A stretch of 64,000 nt of DNA from Ziziphus jujuba (GCF_031755915.1 NC_083383.1:24902501-24966500); one strand, 5' to 3'. Shown: positions 1 through 14,185, counted from the first letter of the stretch. Numbers and translations: made by a program. The notes: generated from the letters alone by a model not told the origin.

Positions 1-147
1 ATATTTTCTTTTAACCATAGAGGTCTTGATTCCTGTTTGAGAAGGCATATAAACATACGAGTTAATCCTTCCTCTACAACTGCAGCATAATTCTAACCAA
101 AGGAGAGACGGAAATGGAAAATTTATGCAAATAAATAAGAACTTACC
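1..147 (-). other. UPF3: UPF3 3' UTR with a probable intron (146-80)
   Basis: Thirteen bases after the UPF3 stop codon the minus strand reads TCTG/GTAAGT, a strong donor. A pyrimidine-rich tract and TGCTGCAG acceptor follow, so the next exon would start at 79 and continue past the window edge. The intron would be only 67 nt, near the lower limit for plants. Transcript data would settle it. No poly(A) site is visible inside the window. Confidence 0.4.
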
Positions 148-159
148 AGATTAAATATC

Positions 160-3100
160 CTAAGACACAGAAGATGATTTTTGCACCCATACTTGTTTCT
201 GCATATACTAAAATACTGTTAACAATTTGACGAAAATGGAGAGTGATCAAAACAACACACTGGAGTAACCAAATAGAACAAATAATGCATACCTCATTAG
301 CACCATGAGCACTAGCACCTTTTCTAGAAGGCTTCCCCTCACCTACATTTAGGTTGCCATCCTCCTTTATAGTATGAACAGTTCCACGGCGACTTAAATG
401 TCGGTGAGACCCTAGAACAAGTAAAAGAAAGAAGTTTGCTTTCCAGCATTGGTGTCATTAGAACCAACCATAATAAATTAATTAATTAATAGAGTAAAAA
501 GCATAACTAAGGTCATGCTTTGAAGTATATTTAAATCATTCTCCAAGAACTATTATGTTCATTTGCAGGGGCATAAGTTCTTCAATAGGGATTATCATCA
601 TTTTCTTCATCGTAAATTGAATGATATGCAGATAGTGATTTACTGTATTTGCTAGATGATAATAGCGTAGTACAAACGAAGAGCAACTTCACAATATCAT
701 GCAACACAAAAATTCTTGTAATTATAATTGAGATTGAACATGAAGATGATGAAGATCTAATACCAAATGCATGTTCTCCTAAAGTGGATCAATAAATTCA
801 GTGACAGCTTAATCTACGCACAGCAAAAGCAATACCTTCAGGTGTATCAGAGGGCAGTTGAGAAGGTTGTGATACTGCAGAGGACGTGCGCTCATCACCA
901 GCATTTGACACATCAGCACGACGAAAAGGGGTCCAAACACCACGATCAGGTCTATCCTTGTTTCTTGTACGTTTTTCTTGCTTCTCACTGACATTACTCA
1001 TACCATGTGAGTCCTTTTTCATATACTTATCATCAGAAGCCCTTTTCCTATCCCCTTCAGAGTTCAATGTACTCAGTTCACTATGAGAGATATGACCATT
1101 GGCCCCTGAACGTGTGTTAGAGAGCCGTGGCAATCGCTTCACATGTTCTGAGTTCAAACCTTGACTTTTCTGTTGACTCTGGAGGGAGGTTGAAGTATGA
1201 CTTTGACGAGCTTCATTATGTAAGAGTATGCTTCTGATTAACCTTCCACCAGACTCACGCCTTTGGTTCTGCTTTGGAGCAGATGAAACAGGCGAATTTC
1301 CTCCAGATATTCCACCATGGTTTTGTAATATGGCTTCAGGAACCTAGTAAAAAGTTGTACATTTCATATTACAGACTATTTTGGTATTGCTGTACCTTTT
1401 AAAACAATACTTTCAGCTAAGAAAAATCAGTAAACAGTTGAACATTCCATAAATTAATCCTACGAGATAGTTTAAAGCGTTTTGATATCAAATGACCAAA
1501 TTATATATGCTTTCTGTTACTACATAGAACTAATTGGTTCAAAAAGGTAAATTGGCCGTATTTTGATACCTGAATTTTAACCCGATAACTTTTTTCGCTT
1601 TTAGAAATAATATTTTTTTCACTTATACCAATAAATGAATTGATCACTAATGAATTTTCATGCAATCATAAAATACATTACATCATTACTGTATTTCCAA
1701 GTTAGGATTATAAATAGGAACATTAAATGAGATAGGAATGGGGTACTGGGGATATTGTGCAAAACTGAATAAACCACTACCTGATTCCCTGATAATCATA
1801 AATCTAAAAGCAATGCATAACCTACTTACAAATACTGTGGTAGAATCAGTCAAAATCTAGATTGTAAGTAGTTTACCACACAGTTCAATGGACTTCAATT
1901 AATAAAAATCACATTCAAATGGTCCAAGTTAAACCCATATAGATCCAGTTAAAATGACAAAATGACAATGAGAAGATCAAGTCCATGTAAGTAGTGAACG
2001 GATAAATAATAGAGATGATTTAAGGACCACACACAATCCCATAATAATAATAATAATAATAATTATAATAATTATAATAATAATAATAATAATAAACAAA
2101 TAAATAAATTTACTTACATTTGATATCTCTCGCTCTTTCCCTTTAAGAAGCAGGATTTTCCTCTTTCCAGAGTCAGCAATTACAGGAAGACCAGAAACAG
2201 AACCTTCAATCGCAGAGACTGCAAAGACAAAAATACAATGGTAAAACAAAACAATACAACATTGAATGTGTTTGTGTCTTATGCTTTTGTGTGGGCATCT
2301 CTGACCATGCATATATATATTACAAGTTAGCCCTCGAAGGTAAGCACACTCCAATATATTAAATAAAAGACCAAAACTAATCTATAACATACATTCATAA
2401 ATAAAGAATCACAAGACTAACATGATTGTTGATGTCAAAACCACAATCTCACAGTAGATTTCAACAAATTTTCAAACCTGTCACTTTTCTTCTTAAAATC
2501 AATAATTATCCATTACAAACTTCTATTTTATAATGCATACTTGCATGCAAAAATAAGCAACTATAACCCCTAACAGATAATGTGAATGATGTCAAAACAT
2601 CTATACATATTGCAGAAGGTCTTTTGACTACCAATAGGCAATAAAAGTTACATATCAATGTAAGCCTAGATAGCTTCCAGCAGAAATGTGACCGGTTCGG
2701 AAAATATTATGCAGGAAAAATAAAAACAGTCTTGAAATTGGTTATGCAATGGGAGAACTCATGGGAGGGCTCACTATCCACAGAAACTCAGGACCATAGC
2801 AACAACATTCAAACTGAAATCACCACCCATGACTGCAAAAGTTTAAATAAATAAACAAAAGAGATTCGAGCACAGGTTGAAATACCTTTAGAAATTATGG
2901 AACATGGACACCACAATTAAAAACTGTCCATGACAACAGAAAAAAGGTAAAATAGATACGGGCAAGGTTAAGTACCGATTTCATTTTCAGATGTTTCTTT
3001 TCTGCTTGAAGTGGCTTGTTGTTCATCTCTCCTAGGAACAACAATGAAATTTGACTTATCCTTCCGACTTGTGCTCTTCGCATTGTCCTTTAATATATAC

Positions 3101-6100
3101 TGTCAATTGGAAGGATATTTATCCATAATTCTCTTTCGTTCACATCAAGAAAATGGTTCACAGGTTACACAGGTGAGTACAAAACATTCACTGGCATAAC
3201 ATCTAAGTAGATAGCACAAAAGAATTCAATATCATTTATAATTCAAGAAACCAAAGTTACAACAACTCAATCCAGAACACAGTAGTAGGAAAAACCAATA
3301 CTTGAAATTGAAGTTTCAAGTTTTCATGATAATTTTCAAAGTAATTTATAGGAAACGTTACATTGAAAACTTGTACCTTTTTACATTCCTTTTTGGTTTG
3401 CAAGATGCTAGAACTTGGTACTTTTAGAATAATAACAAGTAGCTTGCAACACACATACAACATATAGAATATATATATATATATATATATATATAAGTAT
3501 ATTAATCGCATAACAAGCTACATAGAAATACCATATCAGAAGTTGCATTCTCCATGAAACCAGAAGAACTCACAATAATACTTCCACTCAACTCAAAAAG
3601 ATAAAATCTGAAATATTCAATAGTCAAAATTGTATGCATCCTTAAGGGTTACAAGTGGAAATTAATCGAAGTAAGAAGCATGCTTCAAACTACGCGTACG
3701 AAGAGTTCTAGTCAATAATAAACTTTAAAACAAATCTCAAATTAATAAAAAGTATAATTCGTCAAGTAAACCTACCATATTTCACATCAGTTATCAAACA
3801 AAATATATTAGAAATATAATATTCTTTAGAGGCATAATTCAACACTTACTTTTTTCTTCTCGGAGACTCGTTTAGCACTCGATGTACCAGGCTTGCTAGG
3901 GGCTGAAGCCAAACCTCTTCTGCTACCTTTCCCAGCAACCAATAAACCCTATTACCAGACCAAAAAGTTCAATACATAATAAATAGTTGTACATAATACA
4001 CAAGCCTTAGCTCAAGGACCAAAAACTAAATGAAATCTAAAAAATTTTCAGAGATTAAATTAAAAAGTTAAGCAAGTATACTAGGCATGACCATTCTTTG
4101 TTTACTCCTAATTAACATTTAATAGTTTTAACATAAAGCCTAGGAAGAGAAAAGTAGAGAAGAAAAGAAAATATTAATTCCATTTACACATAATATTAAT
4201 GACATCTCCTAAATCATGTCACAATAAGGCCTATCAATAGAATGGGCAGTAAACTCAATGAGGACAAGCAACAACAAAACGTTAATGATAAGAAATCCTT
4301 AAATTAATTGAAATTCTCTTTACTAAATTAAAAACTTAAAATATCACACTAAACGCTTTTGAAATTAACATAAAATCCCAAAATTAATGCATAATTTTTC
4401 ATAAGCTTTTCATGATGACCAGCAGCTTTTCATGATGTCCAACAGGTTTACTAAGGGAACACAAATGCATATATAATAAACTAAATATTTAAAAGCACCA
4501 CCTCTTTTGCCAATCAGTACTATACCATATAATAATATACATTGATTATTAAAACAACTTGAACAATTGAGGAAAGCAACAATCTTCGAGAAAGTAATTA
4601 AATCAAAATGTTTAAAGTACCAAGACCAACCAAGAGGGACAGCTAAAATGCATTTGATGTCGAAAACCTGAATGAATTAATAATAACTATAATAATAATA
4701 ATAATAATAAAGTGGATAGTTTCAAAAATGAACCCTAAAGTTTGGGCTGTGGCTCAAATCTCAATTTGATCGCCGAAATATGTTATTTATTTATTTATGT
4801 TTTTTAAAGCTATATCACCAAACTAGTACATAATTGCAAGCTAATCCTTTAATTACATTTCTCGTTAATGTTTGAAGACATTAAACATTTGGCAAGTTGG
4901 CATTTAAGTGCCAATAGCCTATATAGACAATATATATTTCAAAATTCAAATTAGATATTTTTCGATGATAAGGTGATAAAAAATGAAAAAGAACCTCAAC
5001 ACTAATTGCTTCATTCATTTTTAATAAATTTTCTTCCAAAACAAATATCTAATTCACGAATATTTTGTGACGTTAAATGGTCAAATTTATCAAACTCAAA
5101 TAAGAATCTAATAAAGATACTGTTTTGACCTTACATTATAGTTCAGGGTGAAGATTCATTACAAAAAAGTTAAGAATCAAATTGAGACAACTCAATAGGC
5201 AGAGTGCCAGTTCTGTAATTATCAGAAAAATAGATACTAAAGAATCTAAAAATCCCACACATAAAACACTCCTATTTGTCCATCACATAAGTAGTTGAAT
5301 TATCAAACGATACAGCTTATTCCCACAAATCAAAGGTAAGTTAACTCGTGGAAAGCCTCATAAACATGTTCCATGCTTTCTTTTCAAAATATCTAATTAT
5401 ATTCATTGCATAGTTTAATAGTATCTCATCAATGATAAAACGTAAAACAGACAAACATCCAAACTAAATCAACTATTGACTGGACAATTATTATTGTTAA
5501 AACTCATAGAAAATATGTTCTTTTTCATTTGACAAGTATAAGAACATTCAATTGAAATATTCCAATTTACATAAACTCTCTCGTAACGAAAATAAAAAAT
5601 GGTCCTAAGATACAGATAGAAATGAAAATAAGTTGCATGACAAGTTGCAAGTTGCAAGAAAAGGTTAATTGCATGCCAAAAACAAGTTGCAGGAGAATAG
5701 AAATTTCCTCTCAGATAAAAACCGAAATAACACATAGATTTTCCATAAGGATTATCATGCACGGTCGAAACGTCCCTTTTCCTTATGATTCATGAAAATG
5801 AAAAATAATAACAACAGAACAATAAAACTGGATCAATTACAAAAAGCATGTACATCAAGTAAATCTTCTACCTTTTCTTAGGGTCTCAACTGTTAACATA
5901 CATACACAAACAAAAAGGTATTGTGCCATCACCTGAGATCCACTTCCAACTGCTCGTTTTTGACGGACATATTCCATTAAGGGGGTAACAATAAGGGCTT
6001 CTTTTGCAGCACCTGAAAAAGAAACAAAATGTTAAAGAATATTGAATATACAAAATACAAACCTATACCAGAATATCTTTGAAAAGTCTCTAAATATTGT

Positions 6101-7697
6101 CTTGGCATGGCTACTCTCAACGGTTATCTACAAAAGAACCTTAGGTGGCGTTTAAATAACTAATCAGTACAAGGATGCACAAAGAACTGATGATATGCAG
6201 CAAACTCATTGCCATGTAAGGTAGCAGGAAAAATTAAAAGACTATCAATCTTTACAGTTAGTAAATTAATGATAGATACATAGGCCTGTAAAACCAAAAA
6301 ACATGACCGACCAGCTTGTTCTGCTTCCTTTCTTTCCAACTGTATTTCTGCACTAGGAAGATGCTCTGTGGGCTTTGCAATAAGCTTGAGGAACTCCAGA
6401 TAATCAGGATCTAATTCATCAAAGATATGATGGTTATTTTCACACCTAAAAAGACAACATCCAATCTATCAAGAGGGCTATCCGCAACATAACAGGGTAA
6501 CATTATTAGCTATTACCTTTATATATGGTCCCCTCACGTCCATCCTTTTTAGAACTCAGTTTTGGAGCACGCTGGGAAGGAGAATATTCTACTATAGTCT
6601 TATACTGTGCACCTGAAGCAACAAGAGTCGTCCAGAGATTCACAGCAACACCATGAGATTCTAGAAATAATTTCAGAATGGAATTGTACAACTAGTATGA
6701 ACATATTTATATTTCTTCCAATAATCAAGTCCAGCAATCACAATACATGTAAACATCTACTTAATTCATAAGAACTTATATTTACAAAATATAAAGATGT
6801 ACTCGAAGGATCCTATTTCTTTTGCAAAATTGCTAAAGACAATATATATCATCAAATTACCCTTCTCGTTAACAAACACATGCCCATCAAAACTTTCAGC
6901 AAACTCGACAACATCTTCAGGTCTCTTGAAGTCTATGTAGGCGCGAGAGTATCTCTGATGCTTCAGGCTGCAATATTTTTTTTTCCCAAAAGGAGCTATG
7001 TAAGCGAGAAAATCCCTCATCCTTGGTCAAACTTCCCAGAAATAACCAAATAATGTACAACAAATGAAAGTTCAAGCACCTACTCTTCACATATTTTGTT
7101 TTCCCTACGATTAAAATATTCAATATACTAAACAAAGCAACGTACTGATGTTGAAACTAACAATTTATGTAGGTTCCCTGAGTTTTATGCCAAAAAGTTC
7201 ACTTAAAACTCCTAGAAAAGGAAATCAAAATTCAATAGAAATTCAAAATATCATAGCCCAATAAAATCCCCACAAATAAAGCATGAATTGTACCCAATAA
7301 ATGAAAGTTCAAGAACCTAATTTTCACATACCTAGATTTCCACAATATCAAAAATAAACTAACAAAAAATAGAAATTCATTCAAACTTAATGAAGTCAGC
7401 TACACATGCTCGAGGACTTTTACGCCAAAAATTTCAACTATAATCCCAGGAACAGAAATCAAAATCCAAATAAAAAAAATAAAAGAAATAAATAAATAAA
7501 TAACACAAAAACAATAAATCTTTTGCCCCGATATTAAGGTGGGGGAAAAACTCAAACCTGCTCTTCCCAGGACGAAAGCAAAACCAGTTGTAGCGGCCAC
7601 CGAATCGATCGTCTATTTGGTGGAAGAGATCGGATTGTGAGAGAGATGGAGGCAAGTGCCTTATGACAACCTTCGTTCTTGACAGCGGGTCCTTCAT
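160..7697 (-). CDS. UPF3: UPF3, regulator of nonsense transcripts (NMD factor), 11 coding exons
   Basis: Coding exons read on the minus strand are 7697-7558, 6967-6861, 6612-6517, 6410-6312, 6012-5933, 3948-3850, 3099-2976, 2218-2118, 1343-836, 411-293 and 198-160. All have GT/AG borders and consistent phases, giving 503 aa (Arabidopsis UPF3 is about 480). The N-terminus MKDPLSRTKVVIRHLPPSLS followed by RPGKSS and GHVFVNEKG is the Smg4/UPF3 RRM-like domain (about residues 1-175) that binds UPF2. A basic stretch KRVSEKKK lies near residue 200. The motif RNKDRPDR (about 409-416) matches the exon-junction-complex binding motif of UPF3 proteins. The C-terminus is KQVWVQKSSS plus VS. UPF3 links exon junction complexes to UPF2/UPF1 in nonsense-mediated decay and shuttles between nucleus and cytoplasm. 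I chose the ATG at 7697 because the open frame upstream lacks another ATG and the family starts with MKDP. Exon borders were placed by eye. Confidence 0.93.
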
Positions 7698-7904
7698 CTC
7701 AAACTTTCCCTTCCAAAAATCCACTTAAATTTTCGTTCATTCACTATATATTTTGGTGAACCAAATAAAAAAAATAAAAATAAAAATTGAAATTCGCCAG
7801 ACAGTAACACCGTTTCGTGCTCTTTCTTTGTGTTTTTATTTTCTCTTCCCTGTCACTTCCTCGGGAAAACTCACCGAGAAAATATGATGGAGAATTTTTG
7901 GTAA

Positions 7905-7950
7905 CAGGCCGGATAATGGGCTTTCTTTAGGCTGGGTTTGTGGGCCTAAA
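7905..7950 (-). promoter_or_regulatory. Site II-type promoter elements upstream of UPF3
   Basis: TGGGCT (7917-7922) and TGGGCC (7941-7946) lie about 220-250 bp upstream of the UPF3 ATG. An AAACCC core (minus strand of gctgggttt) sits between them. TGGGCY site II elements close to AAACCC telo-box-like motifs are typical of TCP-bound promoters of constitutively expressed plant genes, which suits an NMD factor. The transcription start itself is not evident. Confidence 0.45.
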
Positions 7951-8035
7951 CTTTTATATTATTTGTACAACTACAAACAGCATTTAATATTAATAACAAC
8001 ATGATCCCTTCTAGGCTTTTTTTGTTATATATATC

Positions 8036-8067
<32 letters not shown>

Positions 8068-9700
8068 TATGTATACATATTATATATACGGATGGTGACT
8101 TCATAAACATGCTTTTCATTTTTTTGCAAATCGTATTCTATTGATAAATTTAATTGTGGAAAGATTGGTAAATGGAGGTAAATTTTTTAAAAATGTTATT
8201 TGTTATTGTTAATAATGATCATAAAAAATATTTAGGTGGTAGATGTTAATTTAAATATTAAAATATTTATTTTAATATTTTAGCATAAAAAGTAATAAAA
8301 TTAGGTATCACTAATTAAAATTTAACACATATATGGTAATTGTCACCAGATATATAGTCAAATTTTAAATTTTTTCTAATAACAAAAATAACCTTATTCA
8401 TATGTGTATACTGTATATATATATATTTTTTTCCTATTTTTGAAGTTTATTTGTTTCATAAATACATCAAAATTTATTTGTTTAAAAGAACTTCATCTTG
8501 CATTTTTAACGATAAAAGGGTGGTACTTTTGTTAATGTTATTGCCCTCTCGTTTTTTTTCGTTTCTTTTTTTTCCTTTTAAAGAAAATAAAAGTTTGGCC
8601 AATCTATTAGATTGTATCAAGGAGAAAAACTTATAATATAGCGAACGGCTATTTAAATTTAAATACTTAACAATTATTTTAAGGTAAATATTATATTAAT
8701 CCTTTCTATTTTGAATTTTTATCTTATATGCATATTTATTTTTGAAAAATTCACCATACTTCTTTCATTTTTCATTTTTGATTTATTTTAATAGCCTTTC
8801 ATTTTAGTTTAACCGGATTAATAGTCAAATGATTAGTCAACTCATATTTTTAATTTAAATGACACTTATATCCTTCTAGTTTTGTGGCTTGCTCTGGCAC
8901 TTGAGCTGCCACTGCAACCCTGATAATCAATCCATTTTTGTTCTACAGTTATGTGGACATACAAATAATCAATCCATTTTTATTCTACTTTTATATTTGC
9001 TTCAAATAATAAGTATAATTACATTTATAAATTTTTTAGAGATAAATATTGTAAGAAATAATGCCCAAAAATGAACCCAAAAAAATGTGATTGATCTTTG
9101 TAAGTTTTTGTTCTTTGTATATTTAAACCAAAAAAAAAGGGGTTAAAGCTGTCTTTTTAATTAAAATATATTATTTTTTTATTAAAATACGATAATGAAA
9201 TATAAGAAGATTATAATTAACTTTTCAAAATAAAAATGTATTTGTAACAAAGAAAAATAAATAAATAGGAGAGGCTAAACTGAAAATTTACCCATTATTC
9301 TATAGGTCACATAAGAGAAAAATCACAAGTTATTATGTTGCATGTAAGTTGCAATATATTATAAAGTTGTTATTATTATTATTATTAGTATCATTGTCAT
9401 TGAAGAAAGGGATTGGAGTTATGATTTATTTTTAAAAATAGGTAACTTTTACCATTTAAAGATTTTTGCAGGGACATGTGTCGGGAAAAACTTATTCAAA
9501 TTTCGTAATTCCAAACTTGATAGAAATGTGCATTTATGATCTTTATATTTTGCAGAAATTTGTAACCCAAACATAGGAGTGTAGTTGTAAACTTTTTAAT
9601 AATTTAGGGATACAAGTGATAAATATACAAATTAAGGGGCAAGTTAATAATAAATGTAAAGTTTAGGGGCTTTAAGTAAAAGAAACCCATACAAATATTT
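7951..9700. other. Intergenic AT-rich spacer
   Basis: No coding frame, RNA gene or complete mobile element was recognised. A (TA)n tract lies at about 8034-8062. A short near-duplicate pair of the phrase ataatcaatccatttttnttc occurs near 8921 and 8967. Short ORFs here are low-complexity and have no family resemblance. Confidence 0.6.
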
Positions 9701-9711
9701 TTGGCCCTTTT

Positions 9712-10754
9712 ACGTGGCAAAATGGTATAATTTTCCATTTACAATAAAAAAAAGTAGAACTCTCCTGCTTTCAAAAACATTTAGGATAGCAAAAACTAAT
9801 ATTATTATTTCTTTTTGTCTCTTTTCTCAAGTCAAGTCTGCTGCTTTTTCACATTTCTTTCTCAACGCTATCTTCTCTGGTAAGCAAACGTTTGCTTACT
9901 CGCAAAATTCTGAATTGTGACTTCTGAATCTCATGTAAGTTTGATAGCTGAGAAATTTTATTACTGCTTTCTTTGGTAGCTGAGAAAAAGCCATGAAAAT
10001 AAAAATGGGGAAGGAAGTGAAGTTTCTGGATTTTTAAGGTTAGCGTTTTTTTTTTTCAGATTTTAAGAATCTGAAGCGAACATTTCTTTTCTTTTTTTAC
10101 TTTTTTTTTTTTCAAAAAAAAAAAATTCTTGAAACAAACTGTGTTTCTAAGAATTGGGTGCTTAGAATTTCTTTGTGGGTTTGTTTTAGTTGGTTGATAA
10201 ATTGATTTCGTTTTTGAGTGGATATTTCATTTGCCCAAATAATGGTCAAGTTCATCAAAGTCTGAATTATTTTATAAATTGGGGGATATGAGAAAGTATA
10301 ATTTATTATGTGAATTATTAATTTAGGACATTTATTCGTGTTTTATTGAAGTAGTTATTAGTTGATTTGGTTTATATTCTCAATGAAACTTTCACTCTCC
10401 TCTTATAATAATAATAAAAAATAAAAAGAAAAAGAAAACATGGTTCATACGTTGTGGATATTTGAAAAGTTTGTGGAGTTTATTAATTGGTTTATATTGT
10501 GTTACTATATCCGGGAACCTTTCGTGGTATGGTATGCTAGACCTTGATAAGTTATCAATAATACTATGTAATTAGGAGTTTGTCAAAACTTGTTAGTTGA
10601 GTTTGTGATGGTAGAGCCAGAATAAATTAATAGAAATGCTTGATTCAATGTAAAAAATTGCATATTTATCATCTCCACATAAGGTGGAGGATATAAATTG
10701 GTTCTTTTATTTTTGTAAAAAAATAATTGCTTTGTTTCTCCATTATTGGTATAG
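9712..10754 (+). promoter_or_regulatory. Probable promoter, leader exon and 5' UTR intron of the AIG1-like gene
   Basis: An ABRE-like ACGTGGC (9712-9718) and a TATA-like ggtataatttt (about 9723) precede a leader. The leader likely ends at 9879 with the donor TCTCTG/GTAAGC. The matching acceptor is ggtatag at 10748-10754, so the second leader piece starts at 10755, 18 bases before the ATG. The proposed intron is 875 nt and T-rich. The structure is inferred from splice-site appearance only. Confidence 0.45.
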
Positions 10755-10772
10755 GAAATTTGATTTTATACG

Positions 10773-13700
10773 ATGGGCGGAAGTTCAGTAGATGATGGTT
10801 GGGAGCTTACTTCCCCATCAAATGGGGTAAGAACAGTTGTTTTAGTTGGCCGCACTGGCAATGGCAAAAGTGCAACGGGTAACAGCATTACTGGAAGAAA
10901 GTCCTTCATATCCAAGGCAAGCTCGAATGGTGTTACAAGCACATGTGAATTACAAACAACTATATTGGGAGATGGTCAAATTGTTAATGTTATTGACACT
11001 CCTGGTATGATCATTTTTTCATGCCTTTGGAGCATTTGTGTATCTTTTTATAAAATACCTGTTCAAAATGTATTAAAGTATTTTGACAAGCTTTGCATTT
11101 GCACTACAGGTCTATTTGATTTTTCCGAGGGGTATGAGTTTAGTGGCAAAGAAATCGTCAAATGTATTCATTTGGCCAAGGATGGGATTCATGCCGTTCT
11201 CCTAGTTTTCTCTGTTAGAGCCCGCTTCACACATGAAGAAGCAGCTGCAATACGCAGTTTACAGACTCTGTTTGGAAGTAATATTATTAAGTATATGATT
11301 GTTGTGTTTACTGGGGGAGATGACCTTGAGGATGAAGATAGGACTTTGGAAGATTATATAAGCAGCAACTGTCCAGAGCCTTTAAAGGTCAATCACAAAT
11401 TCCTATATACTTGTCAAAGTGTTTGTCTGCTGTGAATTTTATTGTGACAAGTTATTAGTTAGTTGGAGTTATTTTGAGGAAGTTATTTGAATGAATATTC
11501 CTTTGTACTTGTGCTCTCTCATGCATTATTCTCTTTCTCTTGCATTCTGTTTTATGCTTTTTTTATATATATTATTTGGGGTATATTACACCAACATCCC
11601 TCTAGTTAAATTTTATGTGCATAAAACCTTTATCACATTCCCTTCTAATGTTTAATTTGTTGCATCAACTACCCTTTTAGTGGTCAAATATTGAAAATAT
11701 CTAGTCAACTAAGGTTCGCTTTTTCTTAGTTACACTGGAAAATCATGTCTGACAAGGTGTGGGAAAGAGATGAAAATGTGCTCACGGATAATAAAGTCAA
11801 TTTAACATTAACATTAAATTTAATGCCATCAAACCTTATTACTGAATAAGGAGATTGATGCAACACATTAAAAATTAGAAGAGAAATACGTGCAATAACT
11901 GGAAACTAAAGGATATATGTGCAAATAATATAACAAATGGACGTTTATTTAACTTACCCATATTAATATTTTATGCCATTGGAGTTTGGATAAGAATCTG
12001 AACTTTGCTGTTGCAGTTCCAGGGTTCTGCATTTTTGAATTACGTAGCTCAATTGCTGCCATGTAAGCCATTTCTGGTTATTCTGGTCCCAGCCTGTTGA
12101 CTTGAAGAAGATCTTATCTTGTCCACCCCTTTCCGTACATATGAATTGACAAGAACATTTCCTCCATACTCATAGTTGTGAAGGAAAAAAAAATGAAGTT
12201 GTAGTATCTTCAGTTTAAACTTTTCTATCATTTTGGCTGGTGGTTACTTAAATTAATTTTATTTCTACATAATTACCAAATTAGTGAACCATGAAAATGT
12301 GTTGGAAATGCCTCTTTTTGTGGAAAAATAGCTACCCCTTTTGATTAGTCTCTACTGGAATTAGGGGCACTCGAGCATAGTTTTTCCAGGTTAAGTCAGC
12401 TAGGCAGTGGATTGATTAGATTTTAATTTTTCCTTTTCTGTTCTGGTTATATTATGTGCTATATGTTTAGTTGTTCACAATGCAATTTGGATCTTCACTT
12501 GCTTGATATGTTACTGTCCCATACGCAAGTTCTATTTGTATTGATATTTAAAATAACTTGCGCTATAGGAAATCCTTGCTTTGTGTGAAAATCGCTGTGT
12601 ACTTTTTGATAACAAGACTAAGGATAAAAGCAAGAGGGTCGAACAAGTTCAGCAGCTTTTCTCTCTTGTAGACACAGTTATAGCACAGAATGGTGGACTT
12701 CCATTCAGTAATGAGCTGTTTGCTGATCTGAAGGTGATTATTTTTACAAAGACATCATCACACTATTCCTAGGAAAATTTGTTGTTGACAACTTTTTTTT
12801 TTTTCTTTTGACAGGAAGGAGCTGTAAAACTCCAGCAGATGGAGGATGGTTTGTCTAAGGGATGTTCTAAAAAAGAAATATTGGATTTGAAGAATGACTT
12901 GCAATGTTCATATGATGAGCAACTTAAACGAATTACTGAGATGGTAGTTCTTTGCTTACTAACTTTTGCTTCCATTTTCTCTTGCATTTGTCTTTGGCAT
13001 GAGTTTGTGGATCGTGTCACTAATACATAATCCTCTCTGACAATAAAATCTATACATTACATGAGTTTCTTTCAACATAATATAGATTCTTCAATCTTGT
13101 TAGCCTTTTTATTTTTAGTATGTTGCGTATGAGTTTGGGTAGTGTTAATTGGCGTTCTATTCTTCTTTTTCAATGCTAAGACATTGCCTTAATAAATATT
13201 ATATATATTTGGTCTTCTATTGATTTAAAAATGGGTTTTGGATGATGTTATCATGTTATTTTTCCAGGTGTTAAATTTCTCTATCTTCCTGAGTGTTTCT
13301 CACATATTTGAAGTGTTCATTAGCCATGCATTCAACAATGCCTTTCCCTACCGATACAGGTGTATCAAACTTAGGAAATTTTTATTGTTGGCACTTTTTT
13401 TTTTTAACAACGGTATAACTTTTAGAACCCTGTACACAATTATAGGTTCGAATCTGACAAGGATTTCAGACACCCTAAAGCTGTTATTCGATAATTAATA
13501 ATTTTTATATTCAGAGTTTGTTCCTGATTTAACTCACTTAATGTTACAGTAACAAAAAAATTTAGATATGGAAATGGCTGAAAAGTTTTGATAAATTTTA
13601 ATGCAGGCATGACTCTCTCTATCTCTCTTTTTCTCATTTATTGTTTATCCCTTTCAACATTTTAAGTTGATTAGAAAGGAGCCATGGTGCAATCCTACCA

Positions 13701-14185
13701 ATTAAGTAATTATATGATCTGTATAACATGGGTGTTAATTGCTTGTGTTTATGGTTTTGGTTGGCTATCAATTAAGGATTTTGTTTTCTTGTCCCTTTGT
13801 CAAACATAATATTTCTTGGATTAAGCCTTGAAGATGGAATTTAATTTGAAGTGTACAATATCACATATGAATCTCTCTTTTCTTATTGTTAGATAATTGT
13901 ACAGCTTAATTGCTAGTGCCGTCTGATAAACCACTTTGCCAGTTCTGAAGTCTGAATTTTTCACAAAATGAAAATGTTGAACAGATTGAGATGAAGCTGA
14001 AAGAGGCAATAACTAGGCTTGAACAACAATTGGCGGATGAACAAGCTGCAAGGCTGCAGGCAGAAAAGGAAGCAGCCAAAGCTCGAGAGAAATCAGAGGA
14101 TGAAATCCGTCAGCTTAAAGAACATCTGACAAAAGCACAGGAGGAGCTCTGTAAGAGACCTGAAAATCGGTGCACCATTCTATGA
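10773..14185 (+). CDS. AIG1/IAN-type (GIMAP-like) GTPase, 5 coding exons
   Basis: Coding exons are 10773-11004, 11110-11387, 12569-12733, 12815-12943 and 13985-14185, all GT/AG and in phase, giving 334 aa. This matches the usual 330-350 aa of plant AIG1-like proteins. The P-loop GRTGNGKS lies at residues 26-33. The G3 motif DTPG lies at 75-78. The IAN-specific conserved box is around HAVLLVFSVRARFTHEE, and G4 is the family variant FTGGDDLED rather than NKxD. The CRVLFDNKTKD-type stretch of the family is present as CVLFDNKTKD. Exons 4-5 encode a charged coiled coil (about residues 226-325). The protein ends in CTIL, a CaaX box predicting prenylation and membrane attachment; Arabidopsis AIG1 ends CSIL. 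Members are linked to defence and stress responses, but the specific role here is unknown. A shorter 220-aa reading frame through intron 1 is an artefact. Confidence 0.92.

Noticed and set aside
10773..11435. Uninterrupted 220-aa AIG1-like frame
   Set aside because: The frame runs through intron 1 (11005-11109) and past the donor at 11388. Splicing gives the family sequence DTPGLFDFSEG, which the unspliced frame breaks.
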